A DNA stretch of 13,655 bases, from contig CAYMZF010000018.1 in assembly GCA_964394905.1 (NCBI GenBank), forward strand, positions 1-13,655, given 5' to 3'. Origin of the DNA: GCA-002840305 sp964394905 (GTDB lineage Bacteria > Patescibacteriota > Patescibacteriia > Patescibacteriales > UBA12465). Below are positions 1 through 7,147 of the stretch, piece after piece (position 1 is the stretch's first letter; every line of letters starts with the position of its first letter). The translations under genes were made by a program, and so were the position numbers. Below the pieces are notes generated by a model. It was not told where the DNA came from. It saw only the letters and a program-made list of their open reading frames with translations, and searched no databases.

Positions 1-85
1 TTAAGTTATCAACTATTTTCATTTTACTTTTTTCTAAATATAGGTTAATATTTATCTATATTAATTAAAAGTTAGATTTTTATAT

Positions 86-2554
86 ATGGAAGAAAATGAA
101 CCAAAAAATGACCGTAATTTTACCGTTTTTGAGAAAAAATGGATAAAAGAATGGGCTGAGCATAATTTATACAAAACTCCCGATATATTTGATTTTAATA
201 AGAAATTTTATTGTTTGGATATGTTTCCATATCCTTCCGGTTCGGGCTTGCATGTGGGGCACGTGGAAGGTTATACGGCCTCTGATATTGTCAGTCGTTT
301 TAAGCGAATGACCGGATATCAAGTTATTCATCCGATGGGTTGGGACGCTTTTGGTTTACCGGCTGAAAATTATGCCATCAAAACCGGAGTTCATCCTAAT
401 ATTACCACCAATGAAGCTATAAAAACATTTACTAAACAAATTAATTCTTTAGGCTTGTCTTATGATTGGGCTTTAGAAATTCAAACCAGTAAACCGGAAT
501 ATTATAAATGGACTCAATGGTTTTTCTTGTTATTGTATAAAAACGGATTAGCTTATAAGAAAAAAGCTAAAGTTAATTGGTGCGATAGTTGCGCTACGGT
601 TTTAGCCAACGAACAAGCTGAAAATGGAGTTTGCGAACGTTGCGGTAATCAAGTTGTTCAAAAAAATTTGGAACAATGGTTTTTTAAGATAACTGATTTT
701 ATCGAAGATCAAGAATATGAAGGTCGGACTATAAAAGGATTAATAAATGGTTTATCTGACGTTGATTGGCCGGAGTCAACTAAATTAGCTCAAATTAATT
801 GGATTGGAAAAAGTTTTGGAGCTAAAATTATTTTTAAAATTAAAGATAAAAATAATAAAGAATATGATTTGGAAGTTTTTACCACTCGACCCGATACTTT
901 ATTTGGTTGTACTTATGTAGCCATTAATCCCGAGCACGATATTATTAAAAATTTTTCCGATAGCATTCAAAATTTAACTGAAATTACCGATTATGTTAAT
1001 ACCGCCAAAACTAAAACCGAAATTGAAAGAACTAGTTTAAGCAAAGAAAAAACCGGAGTGGAAATTAAAGGAATAACAGCCATTAATCCGGTTAACGACA
1101 AAGAGATAAAAGTTTTTGTGGCTGATTATGTTTTATCAACTTACGGTTCCGGTGCAGTAATGGCTGTTCCGGCTCATGATGAACGTGATTATGATTTTTC
1201 TAAAAAATATAATTTGGAAATGATTGAGGTAGTAAGTGGTGGAGATATTTCTAAATCCGCTTATACGGAAGATGGAATTTTAATTAATTCTGATTTTTTA
1301 AACGGTTTAAGGGTAAACGAGGCTAAGAAAAAAATAATTACTTGGTTGCAAAACAATAAATGCGGTGAACAATTTATTAATTATCGTTTGCGTGATTGGT
1401 TAGTTTCGCGTCAACGTTATTGGGGAGCTCCTATCCCTATAATTTATTGTGAAAAGTGCGGGGAAGTTCCAGTACCGGAAAAAGACTTGCCGGTAATACT
1501 GCCGACTGACGTTAATTTTAAACCGACCGGGGAGTCGCCTTTAACCGAATCAAAAACTTTTCATGAAGTTATTTGTCCGAAATGCGGAGCCAAAGCACGA
1601 CGAGAAAGCGATACGCTTGATACTTTTGTTTGTTCTTCTTGGTATTATTTTAGATACTTAGATTCTAAAAATGAAAAAGTTTTTGCTGATTTGAAAAAAA
1701 CAAAACAAGGGATGCCGGTAGATATATATATCGGTGGAGCCGAACATTCAGTTTTGCATTTGCTTTATGCTCGTTTTTTTACTAAAGTTTTACAGAAATA
1801 TGGTTTTATTGATTTAAACGAACCGTTTAAAAAATTAAGACATCCGGGAATTATTTTAGGGGAAGACAGTAATAAAATGAGTAAATCCAAAGGTAATGTG
1901 GTTAATCCGGATGATGTTATTGCCGATTACGGAGCCGATTGTCTTAGAATGTATGAAATGTTTCTTGGAACTTTTGATGACGTTAAACCTTGGAACACCA
2001 AAGGTATTATCGGTTTACGGCGTTTTTTGGATAAAGTAGAAAACTTATTTGTTAAAGTTGATATGACCAAAGATTATTCGGATACAAAATATTCAAAATT
2101 AGTTTTAGAATTAAATAAGTCAATAAAAAAAGTCGGTTGTGATATTGAAGAATTTAAATTTAATACGGCTATTTCACAATTAATGATACTGGTAAATGTT
2201 TTTTCTGATTATGAAATTATTCCCAAAAAATATTTTACCAAATTACTTTTAATCTTAGCTCCTTTTGCTCCTTTTTTAACCGAAGAATTATGGTTTAAGA
2301 TTGGCAATGACTTTTCTATTCATAATCAAACTTGGCCCGAATTTGATGATAATATAATAGCTCTAGAAAATATTTCATTAGCCGTTCAAATTAACGGCAA
2401 GACTAGAGGTTTAATAGAAATCAGTAAAGACGAAGAAGAAAGCGAGGTTATAAAAAAAGCGGAAGCTCTGGAAAAATTAAAAATTTATTTGGGTAATAAT
2501 AATTACAAAAAAGTTATTTATGTTAAAAATAAAATTATAAATTTTATAATTTAA
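86..2554 (+). CDS. leuS: Leucyl-tRNA synthetase
   Basis: This cytosolic class I enzyme charges tRNA-Leu with leucine. The 822-residue length is normal for bacterial LeuRS. Visible landmarks are the HIGH-type motif HVGH at 56-59, the editing (CP1) domain with TTRPDTLFG at 266-274 and the GSGAVMAVPAHDERD block at 354-368, the LRDWLVSRQRYWG signature near 435-447, and KMSKS at 597-601. Two zinc-knuckle Cys pairs are present in each of two places: C166/C169 with C183/C186, and C455/C458 with C497/C500. The segment just before KMSKS is short (HPGIILGEDSN), so the large leucine-specific insertion of the E. coli enzyme is absent, as I recall for Bacillus-type LeuRS. The last 60 or so residues form the C-terminal tRNA-binding domain. 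The ATG at 86 has no Shine-Dalgarno motif, but the N-terminus (FTVFEKKWIKEWAEHNLY) aligns well with the family start. The family assignment is essentially certain. Confidence 0.98.
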   Translation: MEENEPKNDRNFTVFEKKWIKEWAEHNLYKTPDIFDFNKKFYCLDMFPYPSGSGLHVGHVEGYTASDIVSRFKRMTGYQVIHPMGWDAFGLPAENYAIKTGVHPNITTNEAIKTFTKQINSLGLSYDWALEIQTSKPEYYKWTQWFFLLLYKNGLAYKKKAKVNWCDSCATVLANEQAENGVCERCGNQVVQKNLEQWFFKITDFIEDQEYEGRTIKGLINGLSDVDWPESTKLAQINWIGKSFGAKIIFKIKDKNNKEYDLEVFTTRPDTLFGCTYVAINPEHDIIKNFSDSIQNLTEITDYVNTAKTKTEIERTSLSKEKTGVEIKGITAINPVNDKEIKVFVADYVLSTYGSGAVMAVPAHDERDYDFSKKYNLEMIEVVSGGDISKSAYTEDGILINSDFLNGLRVNEAKKKIITWLQNNKCGEQFINYRLRDWLVSRQRYWGAPIPIIYCEKCGEVPVPEKDLPVILPTDVNFKPTGESPLTESKTFHEVICPKCGAKARRESDTLDTFVCSSWYYFRYLDSKNEKVFADLKKTKQGMPVDIYIGGAEHSVLHLLYARFFTKVLQKYGFIDLNEPFKKLRHPGIILGEDSNKMSKSKGNVVNPDDVIADYGADCLRMYEMFLGTFDDVKPWNTKGIIGLRRFLDKVENLFVKVDMTKDYSDTKYSKLVLELNKSIKKVGCDIEEFKFNTAISQLMILVNVFSDYEIIPKKYFTKLLLILAPFAPFLTEELWFKIGNDFSIHNQTWPEFDDNIIALENISLAVQINGKTRGLIEISKDEEESEVIKKAEALEKLKIYLGNNNYKKVIYVKNKIINFII

Positions 2555-2581
2555 AATAATTTAATAATTAAAATTAAAATT

Positions 2582-3343
2582 ATGGAAATCTTTATTACAA
2601 TCTTAGTTTTTGCGATAATATTTTTTCTATCTTCGCTTAAACAAATCAATCAATACGAACGAGGAGTTAAATTTACTATGGGTCGTTTTACCGGAGTTAT
2701 GGAACCGGGTTGGAGATTTTTATGGCCGGTATTTCAATCTTTTAAAAAAGTTGATATTCGAGTTAAGGCCGTTGATATTCCCGATCAACGAGCCATTACT
2801 CGCGATAATGTTCCTGTAACCGTTAACGCTGTTTTGTATTATAAAATATCAGATTCAACTAAAGCTATTATTGAAGTGGAAGATTTTTATTATGCCATCA
2901 GTCAATATGCTCAAACTACTATGAGAAATATGGTTGGAGAAATTACTTTAGATGAATTACTGGCCGAACGAGATAAGATTGCCGAAAGAATTAGAGAAAT
3001 AGTTGATAAAGAAACTGATAGTTGGGGTTTAAAAGTTAATAATGTAGAATTAAAAGATGTTGTTCTTCCGGAATCAATGGAAAGAACTATCGCTAAACAA
3101 GCTGAGGCGGAGCGTGAAAAACGAGCGGTTATTATCAACTCGCAAGGAGAATTGGCCGCCGCTGAAAATTTGGCTAAAGCCGCTGAAATTTTATCAGCTT
3201 CAACCGGCGCTCTACATTTAAGAACTCTACAAGCTATTAATGATATTTCATCCGATCAATCCAATACTATAGTATTTGCCACTCCACTGGAAGTCTTAAA
3301 ATCTTTTGAAGGTTTCACTAAAAAAACAAATAAAATAGAATAA
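2582..3343 (+). CDS. Slipin / stomatin-like SPFH membrane protein
   Basis: The protein is a membrane-anchored SPFH/band 7 protein of the prokaryotic slipin (stomatin) type. Such proteins oligomerise on the membrane and are thought to organise membrane domains or membrane proteolysis; the exact role here is unknown. Residues 2-19 form one hydrophobic anchor. The SPFH domain follows from about 20, starting QINQYERGVKFTMGR, with EPGWRFLWPVF at 41-51, the strand block TRDNVPVTVNAVLYYKI at 73-89, and the charged helix AKQAEAEREKRA at 171-182, which leads into an alanine-rich coiled coil (about 188-205). Length 253 fits the family. Slipins are often paired with an NfeD protein, but none lies next to it: leuS is 27 bases upstream and dnaX 14 bases downstream. 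The ATG at 2582 is preceded only by A/T. The family call is firm and the function is not. Confidence 0.93.
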   Translation: MEIFITILVFAIIFFLSSLKQINQYERGVKFTMGRFTGVMEPGWRFLWPVFQSFKKVDIRVKAVDIPDQRAITRDNVPVTVNAVLYYKISDSTKAIIEVEDFYYAISQYAQTTMRNMVGEITLDELLAERDKIAERIREIVDKETDSWGLKVNNVELKDVVLPESMERTIAKQAEAEREKRAVIINSQGELAAAENLAKAAEILSASTGALHLRTLQAINDISSDQSNTIVFATPLEVLKSFEGFTKKTNKIE

Positions 3344-3357
3344 ACTATATATAATCT

Positions 3358-4917
3358 ATGAGCGTTTTATATCAAAAATATCGTCCGCAAAAATTTTCTG
3401 AAATTTTTGGACAGAATCATATTAAAGTTACTTTAGAAAATGAGATTTTACATAATAAAACCTCACACGCTTATTTATTTTGCGGACCTCGAGCGGTCGG
3501 TAAAACCACTTTAGCTCGAATTATGGCTAAAGCGGTTAATTGTCAAAATCGTAAAGAAACCGATTTTGAGCCTTGTAATGAATGTGATACTTGTAAAAGT
3601 ATTAATAGTTTTAGCAATTTAGATGTAATTGAGATTGATGCCGCCAGTAATACCGGCGTTGATAATGTTAGAGAAAATATAATTTCTTTGAGTCGGGTTA
3701 AATCATCCAATAATAAATTTAAAGTTTTTATTATTGATGAAGTTCACATGTTATCAATCTCGGCTTTTAACGCTTTACTTAAAACTTTAGAAGAACCACC
3801 GGCTAATGTTATTTTTATTCTTTGTACCACTGAAATCTATAAAGTGCCATTAACCATCATTTCTCGTTGCGAACGATTTGATTTTAAAATGATAAGCGTT
3901 AATGACATGATGGGTAAACTGGAATTTATCGCTAAAAACGAAAAATTAGAAATTGACAGGGAAGTACTGGAATTAATCGCTTTAAAAGCCGATGGTCATT
4001 TACGTGATGCCGAAAGCTTACTTAGTCAAATTATAGCTATTAGCGATAAAAAAATTGATTTGGCCAGCGCCAATTTAGTTATCCCATATAATAATATTGA
4101 AGAAAATATAAAACTACTGGAAAGCTTAAACCGAAAAGATGCTTTATCGGCTATTAAAATAATAAACGAATTAATTACTAATGGAATAAATTTAAAAAAC
4201 TTTATTGGTGATTTAATGGAACTTTTAAGAAAGATGATTTTAAGTCAAGTTAATGATTCTTTAACCAGTAGTTTGGGATTAGATTTAAGTGAAAAATTAG
4301 AAATTAGAATCAGTGAATTAAATAAAAATTTTTCCATGAATGATTTATTAAAAATTTCCGGTGAATTTTTAAATGCCGCCAAAGAATTGCCCACCGCTTT
4401 AATTGCTCCGATGCCACTGGAGTTAGCCGTTATAAACATTTGTGCAGTTAGCGGTAATGAAAAAAATAACGATAAAAAGATGAATCAGTCTGATATTGAT
4501 AAACCGATAATAAGTAAACCTAAATTAAATAATACTATAAGTAAATCAATTTCCGGTAATTCTATTATTAACAAAGAAGAAGTGGAAAAACAATGGTCCG
4601 AATTTTTAACCAGATTAAAACCGCATAATCATTCTTTGTCTTTTGTAATGCAATCTTGTAAAATTGTTGATGTGAGTGACAATAAAATTTGTGTGGCCTT
4701 TAAATATAAATTTCATAAAGATCGTTTAGATAGCTTGGAAATAAATAAAATAGTGGAAGAAGTTCTACGTGATGTTTTTAAACAAGATTTGAAAATAGAG
4801 GCTAAGGTTGATGAAAATTTGGAAATTAATACTGATGATTCTTCGGATAAAAATAATAACAATAATGAAATAATTGATAATTTACTTAAAACTTTCGGTG
4901 GGAAAGTTATAAATTAA
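3358..4917 (+). CDS. dnaX: DNA polymerase III subunit gamma/tau (clamp loader ATPase)
   Basis: DnaX is the AAA+ motor of the clamp loader, which opens the beta sliding clamp and places it on primed DNA. The N-terminus (YQKYRPQKFSEIFGQ) is typical. Walker A is GPRAVGKTT at 43-51, the zinc-binding cysteines are C62, C73, C76 and C79, Walker B is IIDEVH (D127, E128), the SRC motif is at 169-171, and sensor 2 lies around HLRDAES (R216). The helical collar domain ends near residue 362. A polar Asn/Lys/Ser-rich linker (about 365-405) follows, then a C-terminal domain (about 406-485) and a tail ending TFGGKVIN that resembles full-length bacterial DnaX ends. At 519 residues it is a tau-length protein. 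A run of seven A's falls exactly in the linker and could allow a short gamma-like form (see the separate entry). It lies 14 bases from both slipin and serS, so co-transcription is likely. Confidence 0.96.
   Translation: MSVLYQKYRPQKFSEIFGQNHIKVTLENEILHNKTSHAYLFCGPRAVGKTTLARIMAKAVNCQNRKETDFEPCNECDTCKSINSFSNLDVIEIDAASNTGVDNVRENIISLSRVKSSNNKFKVFIIDEVHMLSISAFNALLKTLEEPPANVIFILCTTEIYKVPLTIISRCERFDFKMISVNDMMGKLEFIAKNEKLEIDREVLELIALKADGHLRDAESLLSQIIAISDKKIDLASANLVIPYNNIEENIKLLESLNRKDALSAIKIINELITNGINLKNFIGDLMELLRKMILSQVNDSLTSSLGLDLSEKLEIRISELNKNFSMNDLLKISGEFLNAAKELPTALIAPMPLELAVINICAVSGNEKNNDKKMNQSDIDKPIISKPKLNNTISKSISGNSIINKEEVEKQWSEFLTRLKPHNHSLSFVMQSCKIVDVSDNKICVAFKYKFHKDRLDSLEINKIVEEVLRDVFKQDLKIEAKVDENLEINTDDSSDKNNNNNEIIDNLLKTFGGKVIN
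4460..4469 (+). other. Candidate frameshift/slippage site in dnaX (A7 run followed by a -1 frame stop)
   Basis: Codons 368-370 of dnaX read GAA AAA AAT, giving seven consecutive A's at 4460-4466 and a heptamer A AAA AAT at 4461-4467. A -1 slip places TAA at 4467-4469 directly after the slip site, ending the protein at about 370 residues, right after the clamp-loader collar domain. Insertion of one extra A by RNA polymerase gives the same stop, and loss of one A gives a TGA at 4481-4483. In E. coli the gamma subunit is made by -1 frameshifting at a comparable place. No Shine-Dalgarno-like stimulator and only a weak following hairpin are visible. A7 runs also occur elsewhere in this AT-rich window, so this is a hypothesis. 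Confidence 0.35.
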
Positions 4918-4931
4918 TTATTAACAAAAAT

Positions 4932-6185
4932 ATGTTGGATATAAAAAAAATAAGAGAAGAAACTAAAGCCGTTGAATTTTCTTTAAGAAAGAGAGTCGGA
5001 CAAGAAGTAGACTTAGGTTTGGATAAAATAATCGCTTTAGACGATGAACGAAAAAAAATAATTCCGGAATTGGAAAATTTAAAATCGGTTAAAAATAAAT
5101 TATCAAAAGTTAAGCCGGATGAAAATACTATTAAAAGTATCAAAGAAACTAATGTTAATATTAAAGAATTAGAAACTAAATTAGATTTAGTAGAAACTGA
5201 ATTAAAAGATAAATTATTGGCTTTACCTAATATTGTTGCCGATGATGTTTTGTCCGGCGGTAAAGAAAATAACCAAGTGATTTATACTTTTGGTAAAAAA
5301 CCTCAACTTTCATTTGAACCTAAAAATCATGTGGATTTAGCCGAAAGTTTGGATATAATTGACTATAAACGAGCTGTGAAGATGTCTGGAGCCGGTTTTT
5401 GGGCTTATAAAGGAGCTGGAGCTTTATTGGAATGGGCTTTACTTAGCTATTTTATCAGTTTTCATAATAAAAATAATTATACTTTTTTAATTCCACCATT
5501 TTTATTAAACGAAGCTTCGGCTTACGCTTCCGGACATTTACCTAAATTTAGAGAAGATCTTTTTTGGACGGAAGATAAATTGTGTTTGAATCCGACTGCC
5601 GAAATGATGTTGGGTAATTATCATCGTGATGAAATTTTAAAAGAAGAAGACTTACCTCTTAAATATTATGCTTATTCACCTTGCTTTCGCCGAGAAGCCG
5701 GCAGTTATCGTCAAGAAGAGAGAGGTATGATTCGCGGTCATCAGTTTAATAAAATAGAATTATTTCAATATACTAAACCGGAAGATTCTTGGACTGCTTT
5801 TGAGGAAATGAAAAATCATATCGTTAAATTATTGGAAGGATTAAATCTTCATTTTCAAATTAGTGATTTGGCGGCCGGAGATTGTTCGGCGGCTATGGCT
5901 AAAACAGTTGATTTGGAAGTTTGGATTCCAAGTATGGGAATTTATAAAGAAGTAAGTTCAATTTCCAATGCGTTAGATTATCAAACTCGTCGCGGAAATA
6001 TTAGGGTTAAGGATTCTGCCGGTAATATTTATTTTCCGCATACTTTAAATGGTTCGGGTTTAGCCACTTCGCGTTTAGTTCCAGCTATTTTGGAACAGAA
6101 TCAACAAGCTGATGGCAGTATTAAAATACCAGAAGTTTTAAAACCGTTTTTACCGTCAGATTTAGATGTAATTAGAAAAAAATAA
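4932..6185 (+). CDS. serS: Seryl-tRNA synthetase
   Basis: This cytosolic class II synthetase charges tRNA-Ser. The N-terminal 100 or so residues form the long antiparallel coiled-coil arm that grips the tRNA long variable arm (charged heptads through LENLKSVKNKL and IKELETKLDLVETEL). The catalytic domain carries motif 1 around 185-206 (FLIPPFLLNEASAYASGHLP), the serine-binding TAE at 222-224, motif 2 (CFRREAGSYRQEERGMIRGHQF, split as C251 to F272), EVSSISN at 340-346, and motif 3 from H370 (HTLNGSGLATSRL) to about N390. Length 417 is typical. The motif 2 loop has SYRQEERG where many SerRS have a shorter or different loop, but the catalytic arginines are present. The gene starts 14 bases after dnaX. 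Its TAA stop shares one base with the ATG of the next gene, which suggests translational coupling. Confidence 0.98.
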   Translation: MLDIKKIREETKAVEFSLRKRVGQEVDLGLDKIIALDDERKKIIPELENLKSVKNKLSKVKPDENTIKSIKETNVNIKELETKLDLVETELKDKLLALPNIVADDVLSGGKENNQVIYTFGKKPQLSFEPKNHVDLAESLDIIDYKRAVKMSGAGFWAYKGAGALLEWALLSYFISFHNKNNYTFLIPPFLLNEASAYASGHLPKFREDLFWTEDKLCLNPTAEMMLGNYHRDEILKEEDLPLKYYAYSPCFRREAGSYRQEERGMIRGHQFNKIELFQYTKPEDSWTAFEEMKNHIVKLLEGLNLHFQISDLAAGDCSAAMAKTVDLEVWIPSMGIYKEVSSISNALDYQTRRGNIRVKDSAGNIYFPHTLNGSGLATSRLVPAILEQNQQADGSIKIPEVLKPFLPSDLDVIRKK

Positions 6186-7132
6186 TGATAAGCGTATTTT
6201 TTCTTACTATTTTTTATTATAGTTTTTATCTATTATTTTTAGTGGTTGGTTTTTTAATTTGGAAAATTTATAAATTAAAAAAATCAAAAAGTTTTCCTAT
6301 TGAATTAATAATACTATTAATTTTTGTGTTAATAATTATTTGGGCCAGATTTATTGAACCCAATTTTTTAAAAGTTAAAAATTATAGTTTTAAATCTGAC
6401 CGTACTGTAATTGAAAACAATGATTACAAACAATTAAAAGTAGTTGTTTTTTCCGATATCCATTTAGGCGCTTTTCAAAATAAGTCTTTAGCCAGAAAAA
6501 TAGTAGCTAAAGTTAATAAATTGAAACCCGATATCGTTTTGATTCCCGGAGATTTTGTTTATCATATTAATAGAAATAATTTAGACTCTAGTTTTTCCGA
6601 ATTGAAAAATATAAAGGCGCCAAAATTAGCCGTACTGGGAAACCATGATTACGGAAAAGGAAATAATGATATTTCGCAAGAATTATCTTTAATTTTAGAG
6701 TCAGCTAATATACAAATGGTTGATAATGACATAAAAACACTTAATATTAATGGATCGATTATTAAATTTGTCGGCTTGGAAGATATTTGGACCGGTAATC
6801 CTGATTTTGAAATTTTAAATAATGATAATTTTTATAATAATAGTGATTTTACTTTTTTATTAGCTCATAATCCCGATACTGTTTATGAAATAAAAGATTT
6901 CGCTGATAATTATAAAAAAATTGATTTAATTGTTTCCGGACATACTCACGCCGGTCAAATAAGAATACCGTTATTGTATAAAAATATAATTCCCAGTGCT
7001 TATGGTTTTGATCGTGGTTTTTATAATATTTCCGGTTTAAATATTTTTGTCACTTCAGGTATCGGAAACGTGGTTTTACCGATGAGACTTTTTAATTTTC
7101 CAGAAATTAGCGTTATTAATATTAATTATTAA
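6185..7132 (+). CDS. Membrane-anchored calcineurin-like metallophosphoesterase (YkuE/YaeI type)
   Basis: The protein is a predicted metal-dependent phosphodiesterase or phosphatase at the outer face of the membrane. Two hydrophobic segments (about 2-26 and 38-57) flank a lysine-rich loop (K27-K35). By the positive-inside rule that loop is cytoplasmic, so the C-terminal catalytic domain should lie outside. The metal-binding signature is complete: DIH (D91, H93), GD (G122, D123), GNHD (N153, H154, D155), AHNPD (H228) and GHTHAGQ (H253, H255). The order and spacing match the YkuE/YaeI branch, some of which act on lipid-linked or wall phosphates; the substrate here cannot be read from the sequence. 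The start overlaps the serS stop (TAATG), and the GHL15-like secreted protein follows 15 bases later, so it opens the envelope-facing part of the array. Length 315 is normal for the family. Confidence 0.93.
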   Translation: MISVFFLTIFYYSFYLLFLVVGFLIWKIYKLKKSKSFPIELIILLIFVLIIIWARFIEPNFLKVKNYSFKSDRTVIENNDYKQLKVVVFSDIHLGAFQNKSLARKIVAKVNKLKPDIVLIPGDFVYHINRNNLDSSFSELKNIKAPKLAVLGNHDYGKGNNDISQELSLILESANIQMVDNDIKTLNINGSIIKFVGLEDIWTGNPDFEILNNDNFYNNSDFTFLLAHNPDTVYEIKDFADNYKKIDLIVSGHTHAGQIRIPLLYKNIIPSAYGFDRGFYNISGLNIFVTSGIGNVVLPMRLFNFPEISVININY

Positions 7133-7147
7133 TTTAGAATTATTTAA

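Noticed and set aside
41..49. TAGGTTAAT shared by the left leader (41-49) and the right-end leader (near 13601)
   Set aside because: A nine-base match between two A/T-rich leaders is near chance expectation and has no fixed spacing to a start or promoter.
23..62. Possible leuS promoter boxes (TTTACT with TAATAT, or TATATT at 57-62)
   Set aside because: Each box matches the consensus poorly or lacks a partner, and the region is too A/T-rich for such matches to mean anything.
2911..3138. Minus-strand open frame inside the slipin gene
   Set aside because: It lies wholly within a well-supported conserved gene, and its protein is Ser/Ile-rich as expected for an antisense shadow.
3350..3355. TATAAT just before the dnaX start
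   Set aside because: It is only two bases from the ATG, so a start would fall inside the gene, and the -35 position (about 3327-3332) reads CAAATA.
4245..5143. Two minus-strand open frames over the dnaX end and serS start
   Set aside because: Both are antisense to conserved coding sequence and have no recognisable motif or leader.
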